Assembly: GCA_934718785.1 (NCBI GenBank)
Contig: CAKVAF010000005.1
Span: 29,740 to 93,739 of the forward strand
Source of the DNA: an uncultured Campylobacter sp.
GTDB taxonomy: Bacteria > Campylobacterota > Campylobacteria > Campylobacterales > Campylobacteraceae
DNA length: 64,000 nucleotides
Direction of reading: 5' to 3'
The notes under the pieces were generated by a model. The model worked only from the letters and a program-made list of their open reading frames with translations. It searched no databases and was not told the DNA's origin. A program made the translations under genes and the position numbers. Below are positions 42,552 to 52,805 of the stretch, one piece after another (the first letter of the stretch is position 1; every line of letters starts with the position of its first letter).

Positions 42552-45200
42552 TCAAGCTAAAATGCCTTGTTTAGGTCCGCTTTTGCCGCAGCATTCTTTG
42601 TATTTTTTGCCACTGCCGCAAGGACAAGGGCTGTTTCTAGGCACTTTTTTTACATTGACATCCACTTCTTTTAGCTTTGTTTTGCCCACTTTTTCGCTGT
42701 TTTTTGAGGCTGAGTGTTGTAAATTATTAGAGCCGTGAAAAATCTCAGCCTGTCCTAAATCATCTTCATTTGCACCCACTTCCACAGCCCTAGATAAAAG
42801 CTCTTTACTTCTTTGCTCGTTTTCTTTTTCAAGCTCATCGCTACGTTTGAAAACGACATTAAAAAGCACTTTTACGCTTTCATTTTTAATGCGCTCCACA
42901 AGTTCTAAGAAAAGATTGTAACTTTCTTTTTTATACTCTACAAGCGGATCCTTTTGATTGTAGCCACGTAGGGAAATGCCCGTTTTTAACACATCCATTT
43001 GATACAAATGCTCTCGCCAAACATTATCAAGCACTTGTAAGTATAAAATGCACTCAATGCGTCTTAACTCATTTTCAGCAATGCCCGCCATTTTGAGTTT
43101 ATAAGCATTATCAAGCACCTGCGTTAAAGCGTTTGAAAACTCATCAAAGCTTAAATTTGCAATATCTTCTTGATTGATTTGTATACCAAGCTCAGCTAGG
43201 CCTTGCTTAATCTTTTCAAAATCAATCTCGCCCCCATCAAGTAAAGAGCTTGTATACTCGCTCATATTTTGTGAAATTTTAGCCTTAATGTCATAATTTT
43301 CATCCAAAAGCTCGTTGCGGTAGCGATAAATCGTCTTTCTTTGCTCATTTGCCACGTCATCGTATTCTAATAAGTGCTTGCGGCTTTCAAAATGAAGGCT
43401 CTCGACCTTTTTTTGTGCATTTTCAACCGCTCTTGTTACAATTCTACTTTCTATACTTTCGCCCTCGGCTATACCAAGTCTATTCATAATCGCCTTTATT
43501 CTATCGCCTCCAAAAATGCGCAGCAAATTATCCTCTAAGCTTAGATAAAAGCGGCTCATACCAGGATCTCCTTGACGCCCCGCGCGCCCTCTTAATTGAT
43601 TATCAATGCGGCGGCTTTCGTGCCTTTCAGTGCCTATGATATAAAGTCCGCCAAGCTCTCTTACTTCATCGTCGATTTTTATATCCACGCCACGTCCTGC
43701 CATATTTGTAGCTATGGTAACGGCTGATTTTTTGCCCGCATCTGCTATGATGAGTGCTTCTTGCTCGTGATTTTTAGCATTTAGCACGTGGTGGGGGATT
43801 TTTTCTTTTGCAAGCATAACGTGAAAGGCTTCACTGCGCTCAATGCTGGCTGTGCCTACAAGCACGGGCTGACCCTTTTTGTGCGCTTTTTTAATTTCTT
43901 CAATGACGGCTTTAAATTTTTCTTGCTGAGTTTTATAAATTAAATCATCTTTATCAATGCGCTTTATAGGGATATTTGTAGGTATGCTGATCACATCAAG
44001 GCTATAAATTTGAGAAAACTCAGTCGCTTCAGTTTGTGCTGTGCCTGTCATTCCGGCTAGTTTTTTATACATTCTAAAATAGTTTTGAAAGGTTATATCT
44101 GCTAGAGTTTGGCTTTCTTCTTGAATTTTAACGCCTTCTTTTGCTTCTAAAGCCTGATGAAGCCCCTCGCTAAAGCGTCTGCCCTCGCTTAAACGCCCTG
44201 TAAATTCATCCACAATAATCACTTCTTTATTGCGCAAAACATAATGCACGTCTTTTTCAAATAAATTATGAGCCTTTAGGGCCTGATCTAGCTGATGGGC
44301 TAAAATGGCATTATCAAGGCTGTATAAATTCTCCACACCAAAGAGCTTTTCAGCCTTTGCTATACCTGCTTCTGTGATTAAAATGCTGCGGTTTTTCTCA
44401 TCGACAACAAAATCTCCTGTGGGCTTTTCAGTAGGACTTTGAGCAGCTTGTCCTTTTTGCATTTTTTTGGCAACTTCGTTAGCTTTAATATAGCCATCCA
44501 TAGAACGATTAGCCGGCCCGCTGATGATTAAAGGCGTTCTTGCTTCATCGATTAAAATACTATCAACCTCATCGACGATGACAAAATGATGCTCTCTTTG
44601 CACCTTATCGCGTGCTTCAAATTTCATATTATCACGCAAATAATCAAAGCCAAATTCGTTATTTGTGCCATAAGTGATATCGCATTCATAGGCTACTTTA
44701 TGCTCTATATCGCTATTTTGCGAGCTTAGCACAACGCCCACGCTAAGTCCTAGAAAATTATAAATCGCACCCATTTGCGTGGCGTCTCTTTTAGCTAGAT
44801 AGTCATTTACAGTAACCACATGAACGCCATTGCCACTCATCGCATTTAAAACCACAGGCAAGGTAGCGACTAAAGTTTTACCCTCGCCCGTTTTCATTTC
44901 AGCGATTTTGCCCTCATGTAAGACCATTCCACCGATGAGCTGTACATCAAAATGACGCATATTTAAGGTGCGCTTGCTCACTTCTCTAACTATGGCAAAA
45001 ACTTCGTTTAAAATTTTATCTAAATTTAAATTTTCTTTCACAACCCTTTGTTTAAGCGTGTCAAAACTAGCCTTTAACTCTTCATCACTCATTGCCTCAA
45101 ATTTAGGCTCAAGCGCATTTATCGCTGCTACTCTTGCGAAATATTTTTTCACTTCTCTATCATTTTTTGTGCCAAAAAGAGCCTTGATGATTTTTAACAT
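42552..45200 (-). CDS. secA: Preprotein translocase ATPase SecA
   Basis: The motor of the Sec export pathway. The 882 residues match the family. Landmarks are Walker A in Met-Lys-Thr-Gly-Glu-Gly-Lys-Thr (about 100-107), Val-Asp-Glu-Val-Asp (DEAD-like, about 209), the helicase part Gly-Arg-Gly-Val-Asp-Ile and [11 protein letters not shown]. A C-terminal zinc tail, [13 protein letters not shown], binds SecB-type partners and phospholipid in other species. It is transcribed alone on the minus strand, convergent with rseP. Confidence 0.97.
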   Translation of the reverse strand: MLKIIKALFGTKNDREVKKYFARVAAINALEPKFEAMSDEELKASFDTLKQRVVKENLNLDKILNEVFAIVREVSKRTLNMRHFDVQLIGGMVLHEGKIAEMKTGEGKTLVATLPVVLNAMSGNGVHVVTVNDYLAKRDATQMGAIYNFLGLSVGVVLSSQNSDIEHKVAYECDITYGTNNEFGFDYLRDNMKFEARDKVQREHHFVIVDEVDSILIDEARTPLIISGPANRSMDGYIKANEVAKKMQKGQAAQSPTEKPTGDFVVDEKNRSILITEAGIAKAEKLFGVENLYSLDNAILAHQLDQALKAHNLFEKDVHYVLRNKEVIIVDEFTGRLSEGRRFSEGLHQALEAKEGVKIQEESQTLADITFQNYFRMYKKLAGMTGTAQTEATEFSQIYSLDVISIPTNIPIKRIDKDDLIYKTQQEKFKAVIEEIKKAHKKGQPVLVGTASIERSEAFHVMLAKEKIPHHVLNAKNHEQEALIIADAGKKSAVTIATNMAGRGVDIKIDDEVRELGGLYIIGTERHESRRIDNQLRGRAGRQGDPGMSRFYLSLEDNLLRIFGGDRIKAIMNRLGIAEGESIESRIVTRAVENAQKKVESLHFESRKHLLEYDDVANEQRKTIYRYRNELLDENYDIKAKISQNMSEYTSSLLDGGEIDFEKIKQGLAELGIQINQEDIANLSFDEFSNALTQVLDNAYKLKMAGIAENELRRIECILYLQVLDNVWREHLYQMDVLKTGISLRGYNQKDPLVEYKKESYNLFLELVERIKNESVKVLFNVVFKRSDELEKENEQRSKELLSRAVEVGANEDDLGQAEIFHGSNNLQHSASKNSEKVGKTKLKEVDVNVKKVPRNSPCPCGSGKKYKECCGKSGPKQGILA

Positions 45201-45323
45201 AATTTGCCTTTATTTTAAATTTGCAAAAACTTAATTATAGCCTTAATTTGTTTAAAAATAAATAATTTTATAAATTTCTCTAAGGCTTTATCACTTTGAA
45301 TATTAAATTAAATTTTATATTTT

Positions 45324-45340
45324 GCGCCGCTGTTTTAAAA
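45324..45340. repeat. Partial copy of the 20-bp bounding motif
   Basis: GCGCCGCTGTTTTAAAA upstream of the acidic-protein gene and of secA (divergent pair). The left half of the motif is degraded and no palindrome array is attached. Confidence 0.55.
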
Positions 45341-45453
45341 TCTATTTAAATCAAATTCATTTCATTTTGAAAAATTTGTAAAATTTAGTCTCGCATAAGC
45401 ATTAAATAATTAAAAATATCCTACAATATCATTTTAATTTCAAGGAAATGATG

Positions 45454-47262
45454 ATGAAAATTTTACTTTTAAATAAAAATCCTATCATCTCAAAGCTTGT
45501 AAAACTCACGGCTTTAAAACTGGGCGATGAGTTTGAGGAGCTGGGCGAGTTTAACGAGCAAAAAGCTGATATTATCATCATTGATAGCGATGAAAAGCTG
45601 GATTTAAATGCGCTTAAAAATTTTTGTAAAAAAATCATTTTTTTGAATAAAAAGGGCGAAAAAGCACCTGAAGATGATGAAATTTTAAGTATTTACAAAC
45701 CTTTTTTACCCACCGAGCTTGTCAAGCTCATCGAGCAAGCTGCTGCTACACAAGGACAAATTTTAGAAGAAAAAAATATAGAGCCTAAAGAAAGTGAAAT
45801 TTCAAAAGATGAGCCAAAAGAGCCTGAAAATAAAGACAGCGCGCAAAATGCTGAGAATAAGGATGAGAGCTTGGATAGTGGCGAGCTTGATTTGAGTGCT
45901 TTAGATTTAGAAAATGAAAATAAAGAAGAAGATGAAAAAACTGATGACGCGCTCAATGTTAAAGCAGTAGCACAAGAAAAAGAAGAAAATTTAGAGCCTA
46001 AAAAGGATGAAAAAGAAAGCCTAAATCTCAAAGAACAAGATGAAAATTTCAACGAACACGACTTGGATGAAGTCTTTAAAATGAGCGAAGATGAAAAGGC
46101 GGTGCATATGCCAGAAACTGAGGAAGATGAAGAAATGCAAAATCAAAAAGTCAATGAAGTGCTGGATATGGATAAGGTCTTAAAAAATGATGCTTCTAAT
46201 GAAGAAAATTTGCCTGAGACTTTGCCCGAGCATTTGCCTGAGACCTTGGAGACTGAAGATTTTAACAGCTTACTTGAAAATTTAGACCTACAAGATGAGC
46301 CTGAGAATGAAGAAAATACCATCGCGCCAAGTGCTGAAAATAAAGAAATAAAAGATGAAAATTTAAAAGATATAAATGAAAAAACAGCGGCGCAAAATAC
46401 TCAAAAACAAACTCAAAAGATAGATGAAAAATCTCAAGCAAATAAAGATAAAGACGAGCTTTTAAAAGACTTTGAGCTTAGTGTGGAAAATTTAGAAAAA
46501 GAAATCGAAGATAAAAAAGAGCCACAAAATGATCTTAGCTTTGCGCTTGATGATGAATCAAATACAAATCATTTCAATGAAAATGTGGCTGAAAATTCTA
46601 ACAAAGTGCTTGAAAATTCAATGAATGAAAATTTAAAAGAACCCGAAAATTCAAAAATTGATGAGAATTTAAAGGCTGAGAAAGTGCCTGAAAATGACTT
46701 TAATTTCAGTGTTGAAGAGCAAAAGGATAAGGATCTTAGCTTTGATGACTTGCCAAAGGATGCGAAATTTATAGGGCAAAACAAAGAAGAACAAGACTTA
46801 ACAAAAGAGCCAAGCCCGCAAATCAGCGAACAAGAAAGCAAGGAATTTGTGCCATCAACGCATGAAAGTATCAAAGAACAACTAAAAGAAATCGATGAAA
46901 TGGACAAAGCCATAAAGGATAAAAAAGTGCAAGAAGCAACGAGTGCGCTTAAAGATAGCGAGCTGGATAAAATCAAAGAAAGAGATATTAAAATTGCTTT
47001 GGGCGAGAGCGTGCAAGATCTGCCGCCTGAAGAAGATTTAAATGAGAATTTAGCCCAAGCAAATCACTTAGAAGCTATAGATTTAAGCCAAAAAGCAAGC
47101 AAAAATGCCAAGGATAAAAACGAAGAGATTATGAACGAGCTTGGTAAAAGTATCACAAGTGCCATCACTTCAAGTATCAACGATGAGACCTTAAAAGCAG
47201 CGCTTAAGGGTATGAATATGAACATAAACATCAGCATAAATTTTGATGAGGACAAGCATTGA
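45454..47262 (+). CDS. Large, highly acidic protein (Cj1178c-like) with a receiver-like N-terminus
   Basis: About 602 residues. The first 95 look like a compact alpha/beta fold (Lys-Ile-Leu-Leu-Leu-Asn-Lys-Asn-Pro start, then Ile-Ile-Ile-Ile-Asp-Ser-Asp and Ile-Ile-Phe-Leu-Asn), as in receiver-like domains. The rest (about 100-500) is low-complexity, rich in Glu, Asp, Asn and Lys, and probably disordered. A short ordered C-terminus ends in Met-Asn-Ile-Asn-Ile-Ser-Ile-Asn-Phe. It corresponds to the 'highly acidic protein' upstream of gmk in C. jejuni. Function unknown. Three Met codons in a row begin the frame; the third has the best spacing to AAGGA. Confidence 0.75.
   Translation: MKILLLNKNPIISKLVKLTALKLGDEFEELGEFNEQKADIIIIDSDEKLDLNALKNFCKKIIFLNKKGEKAPEDDEILSIYKPFLPTELVKLIEQAAATQGQILEEKNIEPKESEISKDEPKEPENKDSAQNAENKDESLDSGELDLSALDLENENKEEDEKTDDALNVKAVAQEKEENLEPKKDEKESLNLKEQDENFNEHDLDEVFKMSEDEKAVHMPETEEDEEMQNQKVNEVLDMDKVLKNDASNEENLPETLPEHLPETLETEDFNSLLENLDLQDEPENEENTIAPSAENKEIKDENLKDINEKTAAQNTQKQTQKIDEKSQANKDKDELLKDFELSVENLEKEIEDKKEPQNDLSFALDDESNTNHFNENVAENSNKVLENSMNENLKEPENSKIDENLKAEKVPENDFNFSVEEQKDKDLSFDDLPKDAKFIGQNKEEQDLTKEPSPQISEQESKEFVPSTHESIKEQLKEIDEMDKAIKDKKVQEATSALKDSELDKIKERDIKIALGESVQDLPPEEDLNENLAQANHLEAIDLSQKASKNAKDKNEEIMNELGKSITSAITSSINDETLKAALKGMNMNINISINFDEDKH
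46381..46394 (+). repeat. Bounding-motif core inside the acidic-protein gene
   Basis: AAAACAGCGGCGCAAAA within codons for Lys-Thr-Ala-Ala-Gln-Asn. It equals 14 bases of the intergenic motif. It is in frame, so it is either chance in a Lys/Asn-rich context or an old insertion absorbed by a tolerant region. Confidence 0.35.
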
Positions 47263-47918
47263 AAGAGGCTTTCAAGGATTTAAATTTAAAAAATAATTCT
47301 TTGTGTCAGGGCTTCGTGCTTTTACTCTCAGGACCTAGCGGCGCGGGTAAAAGTAGCCTTTTAAAAGAGCTTTTAAGCGAATTTAAAGACGAACTTTATT
47401 TTTCCATATCTTGCACGACAAGAGCACCACGCACAGGCGAAAAAGACGGGGTAAATTATCATTTTATAAGCGAAGATGAGTTTAAAAAGGGTATTGAAAA
47501 GGGCGATTTTTTAGAATATGCCAGGGTGCATAATCATTTTTATGGCACGGCTTTAAGCCCCTGTTTAAAGGCACTTGATGAGGGTAAAATCGTCGTTTTT
47601 GACATCGATGTGCAAGGCTTTTATATCGCTAAAGATAAGCTTAAGGATAACTTAGTTTCTATTTTTGTAATGACAAAAGACAAAAAAGAGCTTGAAAAAA
47701 GGCTTCTTAAGCGAGATAGCGATACTCTAGAGACTATAAAAACAAGGCTTAAGAATGCCCAAAGTGAGCTAGAAGCCATAAAAGACTATGATTATTTAAT
47801 TATTAATGAGAGCTTAAAGCAAGCTTATGACGAGCTTAGAGCGATCTTTGTCGCGCAAAAATTAAGGGTTAAAAGAAGTAATTTAAGCTTAATTCAATCA
47901 CAATGGAAAGGAAATTAA
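47259..47918 (+). CDS. gmk: Guanylate kinase
   Basis: Phosphorylates GMP to GDP. The 219 residues have the P-loop [10 protein letters not shown] (about 24-33), the GMP-binding Ser-Cys-Thr-Thr-Arg-Ala-Pro-Arg (about 51-58) and Val-Asn-Tyr-His-Phe. The TTG start overlaps the previous stop and has GAGGA eight bases upstream. tatA and argS follow closely, the order known from C. jejuni. Confidence 0.95.
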   Translation: MKEAFKDLNLKNNSLCQGFVLLLSGPSGAGKSSLLKELLSEFKDELYFSISCTTRAPRTGEKDGVNYHFISEDEFKKGIEKGDFLEYARVHNHFYGTALSPCLKALDEGKIVVFDIDVQGFYIAKDKLKDNLVSIFVMTKDKKELEKRLLKRDSDTLETIKTRLKNAQSELEAIKDYDYLIINESLKQAYDELRAIFVAQKLRVKRSNLSLIQSQWKGN

Positions 47919-47919
47919 C

Positions 47920-48147
47920 ATGCATATGCCAACAGGAACGCAGTGGCTTATCATCCTGCTTATCATCGTTTTGCTTTTTGGAGCAAAAAAAATCCCAGAG
48001 CTTGCAAAGGGCTTAGGTAAGGGCATTAAGAGCTTTAAAAATGAGATGAGCGATGAGGCGAAAAAAGAGGATGAAAAAATCGAAGATAAAGCCGATGCGA
48101 AAATCTTTGAAAACAAGCAAAATGAAAATTCTCAAAGCAAGGCTTAA
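47920..48147 (+). CDS. tatA: Twin-arginine translocase subunit TatA
   Basis: 75 residues: a short N-terminus, one membrane helix (about 7-22), the Phe-Gly-Ala-Lys-Lys-Ile-Pro-Glu-Leu hinge, an amphipathic helix ([10 protein letters not shown]) and a charged tail. TatA multimers form the pore for folded proteins. AAAGGAA precedes the ATG. It starts one base after the gmk stop. Confidence 0.95.
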   Translation: MHMPTGTQWLIILLIIVLLFGAKKIPELAKGLGKGIKSFKNEMSDEAKKEDEKIEDKADAKIFENKQNENSQSKA

Positions 48148-48152
48148 GCGCG

Positions 48153-49751
48153 TTGAAAGCTCAAATTTATGAAAAAATCAAGGCTGTTTTAGGACAAGAT
48201 TTTATCCTTGAAAGCCCAAAAGATAAGGCTTTGGCGCATTTTGCAACCCCGCTTGCTTTTAGCTTAGCAAAAGAGCTTAAGCAAAATCCTGTGCAAATTG
48301 CTGAAAATTTGGCTTTGAAATTTAAAGATGAAAGCTTTTTTGAAAGCGTTGAAGCTGTAAAAGGCTATGTAAATTTCAAGCTTTGCGGCAAGTTTTTAAA
48401 CGAGCTTGCAAGTAACGCTTTAAAAGAGCCTTTAAATTTTGCCAAAGAAGAAAATAAAAAAGAAAGCTTTTTGCTTGAATATGTCTCGGCAAATCCTACC
48501 GGTCCGCTTCACATAGGACACGCTAGAGGTGCTATTTATGGAGATAGCTTAGCTCGCATTGCAAGGCATTTGGGCTTTAAATTTGACACAGAATACTATG
48601 TCAATGACGCGGGCAAGCAAATCAAGCTCTTAGGACTTTCGCTTCTTCTAGCCATAAAAGAGCAGTGCCTTAAAGAAAGCGTTGAGTACCCTGAGAAATA
48701 CTACCGCGGCGAGTATATTGACGCGCTAGCAAAAGAAGCTTTTGCTAAATTTGATAAAGATTTTTTTAACGAAGCAAATATCGATGAATTAGCTTCTTGG
48801 GCTAAAGATAGAGTGCTTGAGATGATTCAAAAAACGCTTTTAAATGCGAAAATTACAATTGATTCTTATGTGAGTGAAAAGAGTTTTTATGATAAGCTTG
48901 ACGCGACTTTGACTAAGCTTAAACAAAACGGCGCGACTTACGAAAAGGATGGCAAAATTTGGCTTAAATCAAGCGAATTTGGCGATGAAAAGGATCGCGT
49001 CATCATCAATGAAAAGGGCGAGAAAAGCTATTTAGCCGCGGATATAGTGTATCATTATGATAAAATGAGCCGTGGATATGATAGGTGCATTAATATCTGG
49101 GGTGCTGATCATCACGGCTACATCACGCGCGTTAAGGCTGCGATGAGCTTTCTAGGGCTTGATAGCTCGCGCCTTGAGATCATTTTAGCGCAAATGGTTT
49201 CTTTGCTTCAAAATGGCAAGCCCTTTAAGATGAGCAAGCGCGCTGGAAATGTGATTTTAATGCAAGATATACTGGATGAAATAGGAAGCGACGCGCTTCG
49301 CTTCATTTTTTTAAGCAAAAAATGCGACACGCACCTTGAATTTGACATTGAAACGCTTAAAAAGCAAGACAGCTCAAACCCCGTATTTTACATCAACTAC
49401 GCACACGCTAGGATTTGTCAGGTCTTTAAGAAAGCTAACAAAAGCGTGGATGAGATAATCAAGGCTGATTTATCAATTTTAAAGGATGAAGCGCTGAATT
49501 TAGCCTTTGAAAGCCTGAGTTTAAATGCTGTGCTAAATGACGCCTTTGAAAGCAGGGCTTTGCAAAAGCTAAGCGACTATCTAAAGGGCTTAGCGGCTAG
49601 TTTTCATAAATTTTATAATGAAAACAAAGTGCTAGGAAGTGAGCTTGAAAACGCACTTTTAAAGCTTTTTGCCCTAGTGGCATTAAGCCTTAAAACAGGA
49701 CTTTTTTTAATGGGTATTGAAGCCAAAGAGCGCATGGAGCAAGAAAATTAA
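48153..49751 (+). CDS. argS: Arginyl-tRNA synthetase
   Basis: Class I synthetase for tRNA(Arg). The 532 residues include the N-terminal Arg-specific domain, the HIGH motif in Pro-Leu-His-Ile-Gly-His-Ala-Arg-Gly (about 122-130) and the KMSK-type Lys-Met-Ser-Lys-Arg-Ala-Gly-Asn (about 360-367). A DALR-like anticodon domain is at the C-terminus, with His-Ala-Arg-Ile-Cys-Gln. The TTG start lies five bases after tatA; the run acidic protein-gmk-tatA-argS is one likely transcript. Confidence 0.95.
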   Translation: MKAQIYEKIKAVLGQDFILESPKDKALAHFATPLAFSLAKELKQNPVQIAENLALKFKDESFFESVEAVKGYVNFKLCGKFLNELASNALKEPLNFAKEENKKESFLLEYVSANPTGPLHIGHARGAIYGDSLARIARHLGFKFDTEYYVNDAGKQIKLLGLSLLLAIKEQCLKESVEYPEKYYRGEYIDALAKEAFAKFDKDFFNEANIDELASWAKDRVLEMIQKTLLNAKITIDSYVSEKSFYDKLDATLTKLKQNGATYEKDGKIWLKSSEFGDEKDRVIINEKGEKSYLAADIVYHYDKMSRGYDRCINIWGADHHGYITRVKAAMSFLGLDSSRLEIILAQMVSLLQNGKPFKMSKRAGNVILMQDILDEIGSDALRFIFLSKKCDTHLEFDIETLKKQDSSNPVFYINYAHARICQVFKKANKSVDEIIKADLSILKDEALNLAFESLSLNAVLNDAFESRALQKLSDYLKGLAASFHKFYNENKVLGSELENALLKLFALVALSLKTGLFLMGIEAKERMEQEN

Positions 49752-50054
49752 GCCACATACGACAAAAGCTTAATTTAAAAGCAAATAAGCTTAAACTCTT
49801 TTTTTTAATCATTTTAAAAGCGTTGCTGATTTATTTTAAGCTTGCAAGACTTTAAAAATCAATTTGAGCGATTTATTTTTAAATCATTTTTCAGCTGGTT
49901 TTAAATTCAGCAAATTTTTATAAAATTTAAAAAATACTTGAAATTTTTATGCAAATTAAACTCATTTTGGGCTAATTTTAATTAAATTTGGCTAAAATTT
50001 AAGCTTAATTTTTTTGATAAAATAAATTTTAATACATTAAAATGAGTTGAATGG
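49752..50054. other. 303-bp A/T-rich gap between argS and the lipoprotein gene
   Basis: No ORF and no copy of the dispersed repeats. The sequence is mostly A/T tracts and should hold the promoter of the 50055 gene; GATAAAATAAATTTTAATAC near 50018 is a possible -10 area. Nothing else is seen. Confidence 0.5.
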
Positions 50055-50543
50055 ATGATTAGAAATCTATCTAAGCTTTTATTGATTGCGTGTTTAAGCC
50101 TTTTTATCGCTGCTTGTGCCTTTAAAAAGCCTGAAAAAAGCGAAGCAGTGAGCCTAATTATCAATGCAGCGCCTATTAAACTAAGCGCTGAGGGCTTTTT
50201 GTATGAGAGTAAAAATCTCACAAGGCTTGAAGCTTATAGTTTGGCAAAGGCGATTTTCGCGCTTAAAATCACGGATAAAATTTGCTTAAATCAAGCTTGC
50301 TATGATAAAAAAAGTTTCAATGAAAGATTTTTTAAAGTCTCTCATTATGATGATTTTTTAAGCGATATTTTAAGCTTTAAGCCCATTTATCATGCAAGAA
50401 ATTTAAAGAAAACAAAATGTGGTTTTGAGCAAAATTTAAATGCTATAAATTATGAAATTTTTTATAGAATCTGCAATGAAGAGCTGGAATTTAGGGACTT
50501 TAAAAATCAAATTTTAATCAAAATCAAAAAGCAAGGCAGATGA
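50055..50543 (+). CDS. Putative lipoprotein (Cj0376-like)
   Basis: 162 residues with a basic start, hydrophobic segment and lipobox Phe-Ile-Ala-Ala-Cys (Cys 21). The mature part is polar and contains four further Cys residues in spaced pairs (Cys-Leu-Asn-Gln-Ala-Cys-Tyr and later Cys-Gly-Phe and Cys-Asn-Glu), suggesting two disulfides. No family was recognised. It overlaps the AAA ATPase gene, the arrangement I recall for Cj0376-Cj0377. Confidence 0.65.
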   Translation: MIRNLSKLLLIACLSLFIAACAFKKPEKSEAVSLIINAAPIKLSAEGFLYESKNLTRLEAYSLAKAIFALKITDKICLNQACYDKKSFNERFFKVSHYDDFLSDILSFKPIYHARNLKKTKCGFEQNLNAINYEIFYRICNEELEFRDFKNQILIKIKKQGR

Positions 50544-52228
50544 TGAAAGCACTTAAAGAATTTTTAGAACATAAAGAAATAGAGCAATGCGAAGTTTTCA
50601 AAGCGCTTAAAATCAGCCTTGAAGAAGGGCTTATCCTGCGCCAGCTGTGCCGTGCTTTTGTGCTTTCAGCGCCTAGTATCAATGCTTTAATACTGCTTCA
50701 AACGGTGTTTAAGAGCAAGGATGAGTTTGAATATCTTGGCCATCTTAAAAGCATCAAGCATTTGTTAGAGCTTGGGCTTATAAAAACAAGCTTTTCATTT
50801 TTACAGCAAAGTAAAGATAGCTTGCTTGATTTGCTGCACGCAGAGCTTAGCCCGAGTGAGTATTTTTTGCAGTTTTTAGAAAATAAAAAGCCCCTTGATT
50901 TTAGCAACAACAGCGCTTATGAGGATCATTTGGAGTATTTAAAAGACGAGTTTGAGCGTATAAAACTTTATATGAGACTTAGCTTTAATCCTCAAAATAA
51001 GGACTTTCAAAACGACATCAACGCTTATGAAGCGCACATTAAAAAGCGTTTGGCTAAGTCTAAATTTTATAATGTTTTGGCTGAAATTTTCAAAGAAAAC
51101 AAGCTTTCTAAAAAAGAGCAAATCATCTTCATCGCGCTTTTAAAAGAAGAATACGCCTTGAAAGATGAAGAAAGCGCGGCAAGGGATTTAAACTCGCTTT
51201 TAAGCTTGGTTAGCGCAAACGAGCTTGAAAAGCTTAAAAACCGCACTTTGCTGGATGAAAATTCAAAACTCATCTCAAATAATTTGATCGATTATGATGA
51301 GTTTTCAAATAATTTTTTTATAGATGAGGACATTTTACAGCGCATTGTGAGTTTTAAAAAGCTCGATAAAGATAAAAAAATCCGCCTTGAAAACGCTTTA
51401 AAAGATCAAGAAATCTTTGAGCTGCTTGAGCCAAACACAGACATTAGCGAAGTGATTTTGCCCGCTCAAACCAAAGAACTTTTAGAAAATATCTTAAAAC
51501 AACAAGATAAAACCGTGCTTGAGCGCCTTTCAAAATGGGGCATTAAAAACAGCAAGGAAATCGAGGCTAAAATCATTTTTTATGGACCTGCTGGCACGGG
51601 TAAAACAATGAGCGCGCTTTCCTTGGCAAAGTCGATGAAAAAGGCGGTTTTAAGCTTTGATTGCAGTAAAATTTTAAGCAAATATGTAGGCGAAAGCGAA
51701 CAAAATGTGAGAAAAATTTTTGACACTTATAAAGAAATCGCGCAAAACTGCAAGCAAAGCCCGATTTTGCTTTTAAATGAAGCCGATCAGTTTTTAAGCA
51801 CGCGCACGACAAGCGGGGCAAGCGTGGATAAAATGCACAATCAAATGCAAAATATTTTTTTAGAGCAAATAGAAAAGTTTAGCGGCGTCATCATCGCCAC
51901 GACAAATTTCTTAGAAAGCCTTGATAGTGCGTTTTCGCGCCGCTTTGATTATAAAATCGAGTTTAAAAAGCCTGATTTAAAACAAAGGCTTTTAATCTGG
52001 CAAAAGGCTTTGCCTAAAAATGCTGAATTTGACGCTGAGTTTAGCCTTGAAAAGCTTGCAAATTATGAACTCAGCGGCGCGCAAATCTTTATGGTCGTTA
52101 AAAATACAGCGCTTAAGGCTGCAACTTCAAAGGAAGGCATTTTTAAAATGAAAGACTTTTTAGAAAGCATACGAAAAGAACTGGATTCAAGCTTTGATAA
52201 TGAAAAAATCGTAGGCTTTGGAGCCTAA
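50540..52228 (+). CDS. AAA-family ATPase (Cj0377-like, Cdc48/FtsH-type core)
   Basis: 562 residues. The N-terminal 300 are helical and family-specific. The AAA module follows: Walker A Gly-Pro-Ala-Gly-Thr-Gly-Lys-Thr (about 348-355), Walker B Leu-Leu-Leu-Asn-Glu-Ala-Asp (about 412-418; Asn replaces the usual first Asp), and sensor and Arg-finger region Ala-Thr-Thr-Asn-Phe, then Ser-Arg-Arg-Phe-Asp. No protease or metal site was seen, so it is probably an unfoldase or remodelling factor. The second Met (50543) has the better ribosome spacing (AAGG). Partner unknown; the lipoprotein gene is coupled to it. Confidence 0.8.
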   Translation: MMKALKEFLEHKEIEQCEVFKALKISLEEGLILRQLCRAFVLSAPSINALILLQTVFKSKDEFEYLGHLKSIKHLLELGLIKTSFSFLQQSKDSLLDLLHAELSPSEYFLQFLENKKPLDFSNNSAYEDHLEYLKDEFERIKLYMRLSFNPQNKDFQNDINAYEAHIKKRLAKSKFYNVLAEIFKENKLSKKEQIIFIALLKEEYALKDEESAARDLNSLLSLVSANELEKLKNRTLLDENSKLISNNLIDYDEFSNNFFIDEDILQRIVSFKKLDKDKKIRLENALKDQEIFELLEPNTDISEVILPAQTKELLENILKQQDKTVLERLSKWGIKNSKEIEAKIIFYGPAGTGKTMSALSLAKSMKKAVLSFDCSKILSKYVGESEQNVRKIFDTYKEIAQNCKQSPILLLNEADQFLSTRTTSGASVDKMHNQMQNIFLEQIEKFSGVIIATTNFLESLDSAFSRRFDYKIEFKKPDLKQRLLIWQKALPKNAEFDAEFSLEKLANYELSGAQIFMVVKNTALKAATSKEGIFKMKDFLESIRKELDSSFDNEKIVGFGA

Positions 52229-52328
52229 TGCAATACAGATGATGAAGATCAGATTATAAAATGTAAAGAGCGGTAAATGGATAAAAACTTTGAATTTAAA
52301 GCACAAGTTAAAGAAATAAAGGAAAAAA

Positions 52329-52805
52329 ATGACCTGCTTATATCCTGGCACTTTTGATCCCATTACAAATGGGCATTTAGATGTCATTGCTAGGGCTTTG
52401 AAAATCTTTGATGAAGTGGTTGTAGCAGTGGCTAAAAATGAGGCAAAGCGCCCCTATTTTAGCCTTGAAAAGCGCAAGCAACTTGCTTTAATGGCGACAG
52501 AAGATATAGGAAATGTGCGCGTGATCACCTTTGATTTTTTACTCGTGGATTTAGCCAAGCAGCTTAAAATCAATACTGTAATCAGGGGGCTTCGTGCGGT
52601 GAGCGACTTTGAGTATGAGCTTCAGCTCAGCTATGCAAATAGCGCGCTTTGGAATGAATTTGAGACCATTTTTTTAATGCCGCATTTACAAAATGCTTTC
52701 ATCTCAAGTTCTATCGTGCGCTCAGTAAATGAACACAACGGCGATTTAAGCTCACTGGTTCCTGCTTGCATAATCCCTTATATGAAGGATAGAGAATGTA
52801 TGTAG
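52329..52805 (+). CDS. coaD: Phosphopantetheine adenylyltransferase CoaD
   Basis: Fourth step of coenzyme A synthesis: transfers AMP from ATP to 4'-phosphopantetheine. 158 residues, with Tyr-Pro-Gly-Thr-Phe-Asp-Pro-Ile-Thr-Asn-Gly-His (about 4-15, nucleotide motif) and Ile-Ser-Ser-Ser-Ile-Val-Arg (about 125-131). AAAGGAA lies before the ATG. tmk begins ten bases before its stop. In C. jejuni this cluster is Cj0767c-Cj0763c. Confidence 0.96.
   Translation: MTCLYPGTFDPITNGHLDVIARALKIFDEVVVAVAKNEAKRPYFSLEKRKQLALMATEDIGNVRVITFDFLLVDLAKQLKINTVIRGLRAVSDFEYELQLSYANSALWNEFETIFLMPHLQNAFISSSIVRSVNEHNGDLSSLVPACIIPYMKDRECM

Noticed and set aside
45690..46980. Long Ser/Phe-rich minus-strand ORFs opposite the acidic protein
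   Set aside because: They are mirror frames of a Glu/Asp/Lys-rich coding strand and have no ribosome site or motif.
52276..52356. 26-codon ORF overlapping the coaD start
   Set aside because: No recognisable motif and a weak ribosome site; it may be chance, and the coaD leader is the simpler reading.
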